From Candidatus Poribacteria bacterium (lineage in GTDB: Bacteria > Poribacteria > WGA-4E > PCPOR2b), in NCBI GenBank assembly GCA_022822785.1, contig JAJEAL010000114.1, positions 1-45,421 on the forward strand: 45,421 nt of DNA, given 5' to 3'. Below, piece by piece: positions 24,148 to 34,095 of the stretch. Made by a program: the position numbers and the translations under genes. How positions within the stretch are numbered: the stretch's first letter is position 1; each line of letters starts with the position of its first letter. Under the pieces are notes generated by a model. That model was not told where the DNA came from and searched no databases. It saw nothing but the letters and a program-made list of their open reading frames with translations.

Positions 24148-25023
24148 TCAATGGATAACGCTGCGCCGGCGTAGATCACGCAAAACGAACTGTTCGATCG
24201 GCGTTTGATGATTCATACGAATATAAGTTACACCACGATTCACGCAATAGCGTTTCAAGCCCTCACAAAAAGTGTTCAATCGTTGGGTATAACTCGCGCG
24301 CGCCCCCTCATTCACAGTGATTTCTTTAGCCTGTCCTGTTTCCGCGTCCGCTAACTGTAACTCACCCGAAAGTTGAGGATGCATCTCCTCTTCACTCAGC
24401 AGGTGAATGAGGGTTAGATCGAAATTGCGGGATAGGAGTCGTTTAACCCCTGTGTCGTAACCGTCCATATCCCAAAAATCCGAGATGATAATCGCAACGC
24501 CAGCTCCCTTCGTTTCAGTGACGAAGCGCTGTAAGCAGGCCGCTAGGCGCGTCTCTCCACCTACGACGATTCCCTCAACGGCTTGTGATACCTGTGAAAA
24601 CTGTGCTTTGCCGTACGCGAAAGATACAATCGGGACCAGCTGATCTGAAAACGTATAGACCGATATACGATCGAAACTGATTAAACCGATATAACCCAGG
24701 GCCGCAGCAACCCGCTTAGCGCACGCTAGCTTCGTAGGTTGACCGAAGTTCATTGAGGTACTATTATCAATCAGGATAAAGATTGGGAGATCTTCCTCCG
24801 CGTTGAACAGCTTCAGAAAAAGCCGATCCAGCCGAGCATAAATGTTCCAGTCAATGTAGCGCAGGTCATCCCCAAGTTCATAGGTCCGATAGTCCGCAAA
24901 CTCCACGCTCGCGCCTCGATTGAGGCTGCGCCGCTCACCCTTAAATTTCCCCCGAAATACCTGTTCAGAACGAATCTGAAGGCGAGCAATCTGTTTCAGA
25001 AACTTGGGGTCTAAAAGGGCCAT
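24148..25023 (-). CDS. DUF58 domain protein (von Willebrand A-like)
   Basis: A 291-residue protein with the DUF58 core GASVEFADYRTYELGDDLR, YIDWNIYARLDRLFLK, followed by a vWA-like metal site FILIDNSTSMNF and IISDFWDMDGYD. DUF58 proteins usually pair with a MoxR AAA ATPase in chaperone-like systems. No MoxR gene is next to it in this window; it heads the der-SDR run instead. ATG 25023 follows AAGGTGAA. No membrane segment is seen. Confidence 0.9.
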   Translation of the reverse strand: MALLDPKFLKQIARLQIRSEQVFRGKFKGERRSLNRGASVEFADYRTYELGDDLRYIDWNIYARLDRLFLKLFNAEEDLPIFILIDNSTSMNFGQPTKLACAKRVAAALGYIGLISFDRISVYTFSDQLVPIVSFAYGKAQFSQVSQAVEGIVVGGETRLAACLQRFVTETKGAGVAIIISDFWDMDGYDTGVKRLLSRNFDLTLIHLLSEEEMHPQLSGELQLADAETGQAKEITVNEGARASYTQRLNTFCEGLKRYCVNRGVTYIRMNHQTPIEQFVLRDLRRRSVIH

Positions 25024-25227
25024 TGGCTTTTCACCTTATCAGCGGATTATGAACGACTGCCTGCGTCAACAGTTGGCATGATAGTCTACTATTTTACCAA
25101 ACAGTTGCTTAAGCTGCCACACAAATGTCTTGAACATACAAGATTCTGTTTCTCCTGTCACCCTATTGGGCTATCTAGCAACTTGCGCTACGATAATAGA
25201 ATCTTCGCTATCAATCTGAATTTTGAC

Positions 25228-25256
25228 TTGCAACTACCTATAAAATGTGGTATATT
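25228..25256 (+). promoter_or_regulatory. Sigma-70-type promoter of a short transcript
   Basis: TTGCAA (25228-25233), a 17-base spacer and TATATT (25251-25256) match sigma-70 elements. Transcription would start near 25263 and meet a terminator about 110 bases later. Confidence 0.55.
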
Positions 25257-25334
25257 TTCCGGGCTTTTTTGCAGCATGGCTGAAAAAAGACGGGCGTATC
25301 GTGGCCCAATCAATCTATTCCGATCTAAGCGATC

Positions 25335-25374
25335 GGGAAAGGCGGAGGTCTAAATCCTTTCCGCCTGTTTTTTT
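25335..25374 (+). terminator. Rho-independent terminator before the tRNA cluster
   Basis: The arms AGGCGGA (25340-25346) and TCCGCCT (25360-25366) are followed by G and seven Ts (25368-25374). An alternative stem GGAAAGG/CCTTTCC is possible. Confidence 0.65.
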
Positions 25375-25387
25375 CCACTTCTTGTCT

Positions 25388-25464
25388 GCGCCCGTAGCTC
25401 AGCTGGATAGAGCACCTGACTTCTAATCAGGTGGTCGCAGGTTCGAACCCTGCCGGGCGTGCCA
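25388..25464 (+). tRNA. tRNA-Arg (anticodon TCT)
   Basis: The cloverleaf is complete. The acceptor GCGCCCG pairs with CGGGCGT (a G-T end pair). The anticodon arm reads CCTGA-CTTCTAA-TCAGG, giving TCT. A GGTTCGAACC T-arm and encoded CCA are present. Confidence 0.95.
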
Positions 25465-25474
25465 AATCTTTTAT

Positions 25475-25548
25475 GGTGGATGTAGCTCAGTCGGTAGAGC
25501 GCTTGACTGTGGATCAAGTGGCCGTGGGTTCAAATCCCATCATCCACC
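25475..25548 (+). tRNA. tRNA-His (anticodon GTG)
   Basis: The anticodon arm CTTGA-CTGTGGA-TCAAG gives GTG. The extra 5' G pairs with C73 as in histidine tRNAs. CCA is not encoded. Confidence 0.95.
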
Positions 25549-25555
25549 CTTTTTT

Positions 25556-25631
<76 letters not shown>

Positions 25632-25795
25632 TTTTTGCGAGAATGTCGTGCCTTATTATCGCATGGCGGGTGTAGCCCGGTTATCCTATGCTGATGTGGA
25701 AATCGAAGCGCCGTATTCTACGGTGATAACCGCACTCAATATAGGCTACCGTCCCCGACTAGCGCTTAACCATTCCGTAATAAAAGCAGTAACAT

Positions 25796-25869
25796 GCGTC
25801 CGTAGTTCAATTGGATAGAGCAATAGACTTCGGATCTATAAGTTGGGGGTTCGAGTCCCTCCGGGCGCA
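25796..25869 (+). tRNA. tRNA-Arg (anticodon TCG)
   Basis: The acceptor GCGTCCG pairs with CGGGCGC. The anticodon arm ATAGA-CTTCGGA-TCTAT gives TCG. CCA is not encoded. The 165 bases before it (25631-25795) hold no recognisable tRNA, although GGCGGGTGTAGCCCGGTTA near 25665 resembles a tRNA 5' half. Confidence 0.93.
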
Positions 25870-25879
25870 CTTGTCTTTG

Positions 25880-25956
25880 GCGCCGTTAGCTCAACCAGGC
25901 AGAGCATCTGACTCTTAATCAGGCGGTTGAAGGTTCGATTCCTTCACGGCGCACCA
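25880..25956 (+). tRNA. tRNA-Lys (anticodon CTT)
   Basis: The acceptor GCGCCGT pairs with ACGGCGC. The anticodon arm TCTGA-CTCTTAA-TCAGG gives CTT. CCA is encoded. Confidence 0.94.
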
Positions 25957-25965
25957 TCTTGATGC

Positions 25966-26052
25966 GGGCGGGTGTTGGAACCGGTAGACAAGATAGATTT
26001 AGGATCTATTGGGGTTTTCCCCGTGAGGGTTCAAATCCCTCCTCGCCCACCA
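25966..26052 (+). tRNA. tRNA-Leu (anticodon TAG)
   Basis: The acceptor GGGCGGG pairs with CTCGCCC. The anticodon arm ATAGA-TTTAGGA-TCTAT gives TAG. The long variable arm (TTGGGG...CCCCGT) marks a class II tRNA. CCA is encoded. It lies 32 bp before tig. Confidence 0.95.
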
Positions 26053-26084
26053 AACGCCTTTTTTAATATAATCTGGAGGTCTAC

Positions 26085-27386
26085 TTGAAGGTTGAAGTTG
26101 AAAGGTTGGGAAACAGTCAGGTCTGTTTACGCATTGAAATTTCCCCCGAAGAAGTTGACCAAGAACTTGAACGTAACTGCCAGGCCTTGCGAACCAAAGT
26201 ATCAGTTCCCGGCTTTCGCAAAGGAAAAGTTCCCCTGAGTATCCTCAAATCACGCTTTGCAGAACACCTCAAAGCGGAAGTCATCCAAAATCTTGTCCCA
26301 CCTGCCTATGAACAGGCGCTGATTTCTGAACGGCTAATCCCTCTCGGTAACCTTCAGCTGTCGCCGCCCATGAACCAGATGGAACTGGCGGAAGGGCAGC
26401 CCCTTGCTTTTGAAGCGACACTTGACGTCAAGCCTGATTTCTCCCTGCCAGAATATGAAGATTTAGTCATTGATAAATCGCCACCTAATGTGCCGCGTGA
26501 TGAGGTCGATGATTATGTGCAGCGGTTGCAGGAACAGTATGCCACCTACATCCCCCTCGAACTAGACCGATCTGTCCAAGAAAGCGATTCCGTGCGGCTT
26601 GACTGGGAATGCCTCGTCAATGGCAACCCCATCACCGATGGGAGTAAACAGGATGCAGATATCGACCTAGGCACGGGAATGCTCCTGCCAGCCGTAGAGG
26701 CTGAGATAGTGGGGATGGCTGTTGATGAGACCCGACAGGTTGAAATTGACTTCGAAGCCGATCATGAAAACCCTGAACTCGCCGGTAAACATGCCCTATT
26801 TAACGTGACGCTACGAGCAATCACCGAAAAACAGCTACCAGCCCTCGATGATGAATTCGCAAAAGATTTGGAATACGAAAATTATGAACAATTGAGAGGC
26901 GCAATCTGGAATAATCTTGTCGAAGAACAGAAAGCACTACACGATCAACGGCAGCGAGAAGATATCCTGCAACAGCTAATTGAGAAAGCGGACATCGAAA
27001 TCCCTGAATCTATCGTCGATCAGCACGTCCAGCAAACGGTCCAAAATATTCTCTTACGACTACGGCAAGAGGGACGAACCCCTGAGCAAGCGGGAATAGA
27101 TATGGAGAAGTTACCAACCGAATTGCGCGAAGATGCAATCAAGCAAACGAAGCAGGCGTGGATGTTTGAGGTCATTGCTGAACGTGAAAATATTAGGGTC
27201 ACAGACGATGAACTAGACCTAGAAATTCGACGCATCGCTGACCAGCAAAATCGAGACGCTCAAAAATATGCGAGCCTATTGAGGGAGAGCAATCGTTTAG
27301 AGGAGTTCCGAGACACCCTACGAAATGATAAGGTTTACCGGCTCTTGATTCAACGCGCTTCTGCCAAACAATCTTTGATTATTTGA
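26085..27386 (+). CDS. tig: Trigger factor (ribosome-associated chaperone)
   Basis: A 433-residue trigger factor. The N-terminal ribosome-binding domain carries the signature VPGFRKGKVP (near residue 41). The middle prolyl-isomerase domain (about 150-235) includes DSVRLDWECLVNG and GMAVDETRQVEIDF. The C-terminal helical chaperone arms follow. It binds nascent chains at the ribosome exit. The start is TTG 26085 with TGGAGG upstream. It heads the tig-clpP-clpX-lon-rqcP series, a conserved bacterial order for folding and proteolysis. Confidence 0.96.
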   Translation: MKVEVERLGNSQVCLRIEISPEEVDQELERNCQALRTKVSVPGFRKGKVPLSILKSRFAEHLKAEVIQNLVPPAYEQALISERLIPLGNLQLSPPMNQMELAEGQPLAFEATLDVKPDFSLPEYEDLVIDKSPPNVPRDEVDDYVQRLQEQYATYIPLELDRSVQESDSVRLDWECLVNGNPITDGSKQDADIDLGTGMLLPAVEAEIVGMAVDETRQVEIDFEADHENPELAGKHALFNVTLRAITEKQLPALDDEFAKDLEYENYEQLRGAIWNNLVEEQKALHDQRQREDILQQLIEKADIEIPESIVDQHVQQTVQNILLRLRQEGRTPEQAGIDMEKLPTELREDAIKQTKQAWMFEVIAERENIRVTDDELDLEIRRIADQQNRDAQKYASLLRESNRLEEFRDTLRNDKVYRLLIQRASAKQSLII

Positions 27387-27434
27387 TGATATACCGAAAA
27401 TACAGCCCGTCACGGTGTCAGGAGAATTTTTAGT

Positions 27435-28049
27435 ATGAACCTCGTTCCGATTGTGGTGGAACAAACGAGTCGTGGTGAACGCTCTTACGACATTTATTCG
27501 CGGCTGCTGAGGGATCGAATCATTATGGTTGGGTCGGTAATTGATGATAATGTTGCTAACAGTGTCGTCGCCCAGATGCTCTTTTTGGAGAGCGATAATC
27601 CCGATGCGGATATTATACTTTACTTAAACACATTGGGCGGATCGGTGCCAGCTGGATTAGCAATCTATGATACAATGCATTATATCAAGCCTGATGTACA
27701 AACATGGTGTGTCGGTCAAGCCTATAGCATGGGCGCAATCTTGCTTGCCGGGGGCGCAAGTGGTAAACGGTATGCCCTGCCACATTCCACCACCCTCATT
27801 CATCAGCCCATCACCAGTGGTATTAGCGGTCAGGCGTCCGATATTGATATCCATGCCAAAGAGATTCTTCGGACCCGCGAAGAGCTATACGCCATCTTAG
27901 CAGAACACACAGGACAAGCGCCGGATAAAATTAAGGCGGATGCAGACCGAGACTTTTACATGACAGCTCAAGAGGCACTTACATACGGCCTTATTGATTC
28001 GATTGCCGCGCGCCGATCTGCCGAAGAAGCCGGACCTGAGACCGAATAG
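27435..28049 (+). CDS. clpP: ATP-dependent Clp protease proteolytic subunit
   Basis: A 204-residue serine protease. The catalytic serine is S98 in [14 protein letters not shown], the histidine H123 in TLIHQP, and the aspartate lies in the DADRDF segment. One residue before the serine is tyrosine where alanine is common. It forms the proteolytic barrel partnered by ClpX, encoded next. ATG 27435 follows CAGGAGAA. Confidence 0.96.
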   Translation: MNLVPIVVEQTSRGERSYDIYSRLLRDRIIMVGSVIDDNVANSVVAQMLFLESDNPDADIILYLNTLGGSVPAGLAIYDTMHYIKPDVQTWCVGQAYSMGAILLAGGASGKRYALPHSTTLIHQPITSGISGQASDIDIHAKEILRTREELYAILAEHTGQAPDKIKADADRDFYMTAQEALTYGLIDSIAARRSAEEAGPETE

Positions 28050-28163
28050 GCATACCGTTCAACGGTCGATAAATGCACAAAACGCATAGCGAGTTGAGGT
28101 GACAGGTGCTTCCTCAACCTAATGTGATATTGTAGTTTTCATTAAACAAATTTGGAGATTTCC

Positions 28164-29435
28164 ATGCCGGCAATTATTGATAGTCAACGGTGTTCTTTCT
28201 GTGATAAGGGTCACGAGGAGGTGCGGAAACTCATCGCCAGTCCCATCGGATCTGGTGTCTATGTCTGTGATGAGTGTGTTGAAGTCTGTAGCGACCTCTT
28301 GGCCGATCTGTATGAGCCCGAAGAACAGGACGAGTTTACTGAAACCTCAGATTCCCTATCCCTCCTGCGTCCCGCTGAAATTAAAGCACAACTTGATAAA
28401 TACGTAATTGGCCAGGATGAAGCCAAGAAAATTCTTTCCGTTGCTGTATACAATCACTATAAAAAACTACAATTTCATCAAGATTCAGATGTCGAGTTAG
28501 AAAAAAGTAATATTCTGTTGGTTGGCCCGACGGGAACGGGTAAAACCCTGCTCGCGCAAACCTTAGCCCGTGTCCTAAATGTGCCTTTCGCCATTACCGA
28601 TGCAACCACATTGACAGAAGCGGGGTATGTGGGTGAGGATGTTGAAAATATCATCCTCAAGCTTGTACAAGCCGCAGAAGGCGACATCGCGCGCGCAGAA
28701 CAGGGAATTATCTATATTGACGAAATTGACAAAATTAGCCGTAAATCCGAAAACCCTTCCATTACAAGAGATGTTTCTGGCGAAGGGGTCCAACAAGCCC
28801 TACTGAAAATTCTGGAGGGGAAAACAGCGAATGTACCCCCACAGGGAGGGCGCAAACACCCGCATCAAGAATTGATTGAAGTCGATACGTCAAAGGTGCT
28901 CTTCATATGTGGCGGCACCTTTGTTGGCTTGGATAAAATTATCGAGCAACGGACGGGAAACCAAGGGATAGGATTTGGATCCACGGTTCAGGCGAAGAGC
29001 GAAAGAAAGATTCACGAAACCCTCTCACAAGTTGCGCCGAGGGATTTGGTCCAGTACGGCTTTATCCCCGAATTTGTCGGACGTTTGCCTGTCGCTGCAG
29101 TCCTGCACGACCTTGACGAATCAGCGTTAATCCAAATCTTGACTGAGCCTCAAAACGCCCTGATTAAACAGTATCACCAGCTGCTGCATTATGACAACGT
29201 GTCGCTCCAGATCGGACAAGAGGCGATCAGAGCAATCGCTCAAGAAGCTATAAGGCGTGAAACCGGAGCAAGAGGGCTGAGGGCAATATTGGAGAACCTG
29301 ATGCTGGATATCATGTATGAAATACCATCGTCTCCCAAAATGGTCAAAGAATGTATCATCACTGCGGATGCCATTTTGAAAAATGAACCACCTGTACTAG
29401 TTTATGAAGATGAACAAGAAGCCCTAACTGCCTAG
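28164..29435 (+). CDS. clpX: ATP-dependent Clp protease ATP-binding subunit ClpX
   Basis: A 423-residue AAA+ unfoldase. The N-terminal zinc finger reads CSFC and CDEC; Walker A is [12 protein letters not shown], Walker [11 protein letters not shown], and the pore loop GYVGED. The IGFG loop that docks on ClpP is visible as QGIGFGS. I chose ATG 28164 (GGAGA upstream) over the TTG four codons earlier. It unfolds tagged proteins for ClpP, encoded 114 bp upstream. Confidence 0.96.
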   Translation: MPAIIDSQRCSFCDKGHEEVRKLIASPIGSGVYVCDECVEVCSDLLADLYEPEEQDEFTETSDSLSLLRPAEIKAQLDKYVIGQDEAKKILSVAVYNHYKKLQFHQDSDVELEKSNILLVGPTGTGKTLLAQTLARVLNVPFAITDATTLTEAGYVGEDVENIILKLVQAAEGDIARAEQGIIYIDEIDKISRKSENPSITRDVSGEGVQQALLKILEGKTANVPPQGGRKHPHQELIEVDTSKVLFICGGTFVGLDKIIEQRTGNQGIGFGSTVQAKSERKIHETLSQVAPRDLVQYGFIPEFVGRLPVAAVLHDLDESALIQILTEPQNALIKQYHQLLHYDNVSLQIGQEAIRAIAQEAIRRETGARGLRAILENLMLDIMYEIPSSPKMVKECIITADAILKNEPPVLVYEDEQEALTA

Positions 29436-29496
29436 CAAATTAACGAATGAGCGAATTACGTATCACGCACTACGTTTTACGTTCAAGGAGTTCATT

Positions 29497-31956
29497 ATGA
29501 CTCAAGATTCAAGCAAAGACCATCAGGCTGATGAAGTTTTAATACTTCCGGTTATTCCTACCCCCGGAAAGGTGTTCTTTCCACGGACAAGCACCCCCTT
29601 AAATGTCATTCGCAAAATGGGGGTCCGAGCGACAAAATACGCCCTGGAAACAGGTCAGGATGTGCTGTTGCTCAACCAAAAGGACAAAGACGAGGAAAAT
29701 CCAGGCACCGATGGCTTTTATCGTGTTGGAACTGCTACCAACATTGCTGACTCTTATGACCCACGCGATGGAAGCATCCGGATTGCAATTGAGGGATACA
29801 GCCGTGCGATTGTCCTACGCTGCTTTGAAACAGACGGGTTCCTCAAAGCAGAGGTCAAAATTGTGCGCGAGGAATCGGACCAATCAAAGCAAGCAACCTC
29901 GTTGATGAAAGCAGCGGTCACAGCATTTGAGGAGTATGTCAAGGGCAATCGCCAAACGCCTGAAGAAGCGTTGATGGTTGTCCAAAAAGAGACTGAACCG
30001 GGGCACCTGGCCGACTCAATTGCTAGCTTCACCAATATGGAGGCGGAACGGTTGCAGACCGTATTGGACGAGATTAACCCGATTAAGCGGCTTCAGATTA
30101 TTATTGACCTGCTTCAGGAAGACTTAGAACTTTTCAAACTAGACGATAAAATTAATACACAGGTGCGCAAGTCCGTTGAGCGAACGCATAGGGAGTTTTA
30201 CCTTCAGGAAAAAATGAAAGCTATCCAGAAGGAACTCGGTCGAGGTGACGAACAGAACGACATTGATGACCTGCGCGAACAGATTGAGGAAGCGGGGATG
30301 ACCGAGGAAGCGCAAGAAAAGGCGTTGAAAGAGCTTGACCGACTTCATCAGATGCCACCCATGTCCGCAGAATCAGGGGTTATCCGCACCTATATCGACT
30401 GGCTCCTCGCTCTACCTTGGGATAAACAGACAGAAAGCAAAATCGACCTAGAGGAAGCCGAGAAAATACTGGACGATGACCACTACGGCCTCAAAAAACC
30501 GAAGGAACGAATCCTTGAATATCTTGCCGTATTACAATTGGTCAAGAAACTCAAAGGGCCCATCCTCTGTTTTGTAGGACCACCCGGAGTTGGAAAGACC
30601 TCATTGGGGCAGTCAATTGCTAGGGCAACCGGGCGAAACTTTATCCGCATGTCTTTGGGAGGAGTACGCGACGAAGCCGAAATCCGTGGACATCGCCGAA
30701 CCTACATCGGATCTCTACCGGGCAGAATTATTCAAGGGCTGCGGGACGCTAAATCGAGGAACCCACTCTTCCTCCTAGACGAAATCGACAAAATGAGTAT
30801 GGACTTTCGAGGCGATCCCGCGTCGGCCCTGCTTGAAGTCCTTGACCCTGAACAAAATGGCACTTTTCGTGACCACTACCTCGATGTCGCGTTCGATCTC
30901 TCGGAGATTATGTTCATTACCACTGCAAATACACGGGAGCCAATTCCACCCGCTCTAGAAGATCGCATGGAGATTATCGAACTCCCCGGCTACACCGAGT
31001 ATGAAAAGCACAAAATCGCCAATCTCTTTCTGATTCCTAAGCAGATTGAAGCCCACGGCCTCAAAGAGGAATCCCTCACATTCACGGACGAGGCAATTTT
31101 TGGTATCACTCACAAGTATACCCGCGAAGCGGGCGTCCGAAACCTTGAACGTGAAATTACCAGTATCTGTCGTAAAGTTGCTCGAGAGGTCGTCAAAAAC
31201 GACAACGCTGAGATGAAAGTTGATGTCGGCGTTGAAGATTTGACTGAATATCTCGGGCCCCCGAAATTTACCCAAGGAAAAGCGGAAAAACAGGATGAAG
31301 TCGGCGTTGCAACCGGCTTGGTCGTCTCTCAGGCAGGTGGAGATGTCGTTCCAATTGAAGTCGCTACAATGGATGGAGACGGCAAGTTACACATGACCGG
31401 CAGGCTTCAAGAAATTATGCGCGAATCTGTTCAAACAGCACTCGGTTATATCCGCTCTCAAGCGAAGTCGCTTGAGATGCCATCCGATTTGCAGTTCAAT
31501 AAGCGCGATATCCATATCCATGTGCCCGAAGGCGCGATTCCCGTAGAAGGGCCCTCGGCAGGGATTACCCTCGCCACCGCTATGGTTTCTGCGATGACCG
31601 GGCAGCAGGTCCGTAAAGATATCGCGATGACCGGTGAGATCACGCTGCGTGGGCATGTCCTTCCGATTGGTGGGTTGAAAGAGAAGGTGCTCGCAGCACA
31701 CCGCAACGATATCAAGAACGTCATTATCCCCCAAGAGAACGATAAGGATCTCCCTGATATCCCCGAAGAAGTTCGGGATTCCTTGAAATTTTACAAGGTC
31801 AGCGATATGAGTGAGGTGTTAGCGCTTGCTCTAAAAAAATCCGATTCGTCTAATGATGCCACTCAAGAGGGGGAGGACATAGCTGAAGTGTTAGATTTAC
31901 CGCTGGGGACACCCGATGCGCCTCGACAAATTCCTACAGGTGAGCCGCCTCATTAA
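29497..31956 (+). CDS. lon: ATP-dependent Lon protease
   Basis: An 819-residue Lon. The N-terminal substrate-binding domain starts [13 protein letters not shown]. The AAA+ module has Walker [10 protein letters not shown] (361-369) and Walker [12 protein letters not shown]. The protease domain has the catalytic pair S687 (EGPSAGIT) and K730 (GGLKEK). It degrades damaged and regulatory proteins in the cytoplasm. AAGGAG precedes ATG 29497. Its last 41 bases overlap the rqcP-like gene, indicating coupled translation. Confidence 0.96.
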   Translation: MTQDSSKDHQADEVLILPVIPTPGKVFFPRTSTPLNVIRKMGVRATKYALETGQDVLLLNQKDKDEENPGTDGFYRVGTATNIADSYDPRDGSIRIAIEGYSRAIVLRCFETDGFLKAEVKIVREESDQSKQATSLMKAAVTAFEEYVKGNRQTPEEALMVVQKETEPGHLADSIASFTNMEAERLQTVLDEINPIKRLQIIIDLLQEDLELFKLDDKINTQVRKSVERTHREFYLQEKMKAIQKELGRGDEQNDIDDLREQIEEAGMTEEAQEKALKELDRLHQMPPMSAESGVIRTYIDWLLALPWDKQTESKIDLEEAEKILDDDHYGLKKPKERILEYLAVLQLVKKLKGPILCFVGPPGVGKTSLGQSIARATGRNFIRMSLGGVRDEAEIRGHRRTYIGSLPGRIIQGLRDAKSRNPLFLLDEIDKMSMDFRGDPASALLEVLDPEQNGTFRDHYLDVAFDLSEIMFITTANTREPIPPALEDRMEIIELPGYTEYEKHKIANLFLIPKQIEAHGLKEESLTFTDEAIFGITHKYTREAGVRNLEREITSICRKVAREVVKNDNAEMKVDVGVEDLTEYLGPPKFTQGKAEKQDEVGVATGLVVSQAGGDVVPIEVATMDGDGKLHMTGRLQEIMRESVQTALGYIRSQAKSLEMPSDLQFNKRDIHIHVPEGAIPVEGPSAGITLATAMVSAMTGQQVRKDIAMTGEITLRGHVLPIGGLKEKVLAAHRNDIKNVIIPQENDKDLPDIPEEVRDSLKFYKVSDMSEVLALALKKSDSSNDATQEGEDIAEVLDLPLGTPDAPRQIPTGEPPH

Positions 31957-32182
31957 ACGCCGCACCGTTGCCAACTCGATTTGCAGCCGTGGACGGGTAA
32001 AGGTCAATGGACACACCGCAAAGGCGGGGAAAGAACTGTCCGTCGGCGATACATTGTCAATTAACTTTGGGGATGAAGAGGCGACTGTATATGAAGTGCT
32101 AGAGGTACCTGCCGGCAATGTGCCGAGAGGGCGAGCCTCAACCCTCTACCGCCGAATTGATAACTCAGAAGATAGCGCGTAG
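31916..32182 (+). CDS. rqcP: S4-domain RNA-binding protein, RqcP-like
   Basis: An 88-residue S4-domain protein opening [20 protein letters not shown], closely similar to Bacillus RqcP (YabO), with [20 protein letters not shown] in the core. RqcP stabilises peptidyl-tRNA on split large subunits during ribosome quality control with RqcH. The ATG lies inside the end of lon, in another frame. Placement after lon is consistent with a protein-quality role. HslR-type heat-shock proteins are the alternative. Confidence 0.87.
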   Translation: MRLDKFLQVSRLIKRRTVANSICSRGRVKVNGHTAKAGKELSVGDTLSINFGDEEATVYEVLEVPAGNVPRGRASTLYRRIDNSEDSA

Positions 32183-32188
32183 ATTGCC

Positions 32189-32219
32189 AGACCCCGGTCG
32201 AAAATCGGGGTCTTTTTTT
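32189..32219 (+). terminator. Rho-independent terminator after rqcP
   Basis: AGACCCCG and CGGGGTCT form a perfect 8-bp stem with a 9-base loop, followed by a T run (32212-32219). Confidence 0.9.
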
Positions 32220-32263
32220 GTCTAATTTAGGAGTGAACGTGAACCCTAGGAGAAAATATTGAC

Positions 32264-33685
32264 ATGAGCAATACCGATATACACCATTACGACCTTATCT
32301 GTATTGGAAGTGGCAGCGGCGGGTTTTCAGCGGCGATGGCCGCCAAAGCCGAAGGATTGAAGAACATTCTTTTGATAGAGAAACGCCGTGTTGGATACAG
32401 CTTATGCACCAACGAAGGCTGCATGCCCTCTAAAACCTTACTGGCCTCCGCAAGCGTGAAACGTACCTTTGAAGAGAGCCCCGATTTCGGCATCACCGCT
32501 AGCGACCTACAAGTCAACTGGTCAACCGTCCAGAAACGGGTCCGAACCTTAGTGGAAGATGATTTTTTCGCCGCACGCAGAGAGGCTATCCTTAACGCAT
32601 CGGTCGATATCGTCGAGGGCAGCGCAAGCTTCATTGACCCACATACCATTCAAGTTGCGGATAACCGCTATGCCGGAGAGAAAATCGTTATCGCCACCGG
32701 ATCGACGGTAGATGTGCCACCCTTGCCCGGCTTAAAAGAGACCGGATACATCACCAGTGATGAGGCGCTCTATCTGGAACACCTACCCAGTTCTTTGATT
32801 GTCATCGGCAGTGGGTATATCGCGCTGGAGTTGGGCTATCTTTTCCACATGGTAGGGGTCGAAATTACCATGTTAGTCCGCAGTCCGCGGGTCCTTAGAC
32901 GCCTTGACCCGGATATCGGCTTTGAGTTACAGGACCTGCTCCGGCGAGACGGGATGAACATCCTGACCGAGACCCAACTGCAATCGTTCAAGCGTACAGA
33001 GAACGGTAAGGAGGTACGCTTTGTGCAAAACGGCGAGGAGAAGGTAGTCAGTGCGGAGGAGATTATGGTAAATACGGGTCGCCGTCCCACGGTAGATGGT
33101 CTAGGCTTAGAAAAAACGGGTTTGCTGCTCGGTGAAAAGGGTGCGATTGAAGTCAATGACTACATGCAGACCAATGTGCCACACATCTATGCGGTCGGTG
33201 ATGTCACCGGCAAAGCAGGACTGGTCTATGCCGCGACGATGGAAGGGAAAGTTGCCGGCTTACACGCCGCCGGAAAACGCAGCGTCAAAATGAACTACGA
33301 CCTAGTCTCCAACATCATCTTCTCTCACCCGGAAATTGGCACAGTCGGACTCACTGAGGCGGAAGCGAAGGCGAAGGGGGTGGACGTCATCGCCGTAAAA
33401 ACGCCGATGGAAGACATCGGCAAAGCCGTCGCTATCGGCGAGATAGACGGTTTTGTAAAGCTGGTTGCCGAGCGACCATCAGGACGTATCATCGGGCTAC
33501 ATATCCTGGGACCCCATGCCACCGACATCATGCAGATTGCGCTACCACACCTCTATCACAACGACACTGTATTTGATGTGCTGAATATCCCCTATCCGCA
33601 TCCGACCCTCGGCGAGGCGCTCAGCTACCCTGCAGAAGACATCGCGGATGAACTAACCGCCACCTATGGTAAATTAGACAAATAA
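32264..33685 (+). CDS. Pyridine nucleotide-disulfide oxidoreductase (dihydrolipoamide dehydrogenase-like)
   Basis: A 473-residue flavoprotein. FAD binds at GSGSGGFSAA (near residue 15). The redox-active disulfide is C48/C53 in CTNEGCMPSK, but the usual GGT before it is replaced by VGYSL. NAD binding uses IGSGYIALELGY, and VYAVGDVTGK-type sequence (IYAVGDVTG) marks the second FAD motif. The C-terminal HPHPTLGEAL segment supplies the His-Glu pair. It oxidises dihydrolipoamide or a related dithiol with NAD. No other subunits of 2-oxoacid dehydrogenase complexes are adjacent. ATG 32264 follows AGGAG. Confidence 0.88.
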   Translation: MSNTDIHHYDLICIGSGSGGFSAAMAAKAEGLKNILLIEKRRVGYSLCTNEGCMPSKTLLASASVKRTFEESPDFGITASDLQVNWSTVQKRVRTLVEDDFFAARREAILNASVDIVEGSASFIDPHTIQVADNRYAGEKIVIATGSTVDVPPLPGLKETGYITSDEALYLEHLPSSLIVIGSGYIALELGYLFHMVGVEITMLVRSPRVLRRLDPDIGFELQDLLRRDGMNILTETQLQSFKRTENGKEVRFVQNGEEKVVSAEEIMVNTGRRPTVDGLGLEKTGLLLGEKGAIEVNDYMQTNVPHIYAVGDVTGKAGLVYAATMEGKVAGLHAAGKRSVKMNYDLVSNIIFSHPEIGTVGLTEAEAKAKGVDVIAVKTPMEDIGKAVAIGEIDGFVKLVAERPSGRIIGLHILGPHATDIMQIALPHLYHNDTVFDVLNIPYPHPTLGEALSYPAEDIADELTATYGKLDK

Positions 33686-34095
33686 GTGAATATTTCCCCA
33701 AGTCCCCCTGCAGCTCCCCTGACAATGGGTCTCCCCCTGATAAGGGGGCCAGGGGGTTAGGGGATCTTCTCCCTTGTCTTTCCCTTCTTATCAGACGGGT
33801 TGGGGGATTTAGGGGCGTGTTTGTAGGTACAGATTTTCCAATCTGTACATGTGCATCGCCAGTATCTAGGGCGTGTTGACATTTGGCTTTTGCTGTCGCG
33901 AGAAACCCTCAAATCATTGGAGAAGATACCAGAAACCGAGTTTTTTCTTCAAAACTCGGTTTCTTGTCTGGGGTGTTACGTCAGTGCACCGATTTATGTC
34001 TCTCTATTATCTGGCCACAATGAAATGTCAACAGAACCTAAGTCATTCTAAAATCTACCATAATACTCACGATACATCACAGCTTGGAATGAGTT
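33686..34095. repeat. Intergenic repeats (families D, B and A end)
   Basis: I see no gene. A family D hairpin lies at 33731-33760 with a related G-run at 33796-33815. The short hairpin GTACAGATTTTCCAATCTGT follows at about 33828. A family B hairpin lies at 33931-33964. The right end of family A (CATTCTAAAATCTACCATAA) lies near 34043-34062. Confidence 0.65.

Larger units (their letters stand above)
25024..25387. other. Intergenic region upstream of the tRNA cluster
   Basis: Apart from the promoter at 25228-25256 and the terminator at 25335-25374, I see no conserved gene. Between them, 25276-25353 could encode a 25-residue basic peptide (MAEKRRAYRG...), but no ribosome-binding site is evident. 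Confidence 0.45.

Noticed and set aside
25078-25353. A 91-residue reading frame upstream of the tRNAs
   Set aside because: It contains the promoter at 25228-25256 and shows no conserved motif; only its last 25 codons lie in the predicted short transcript.
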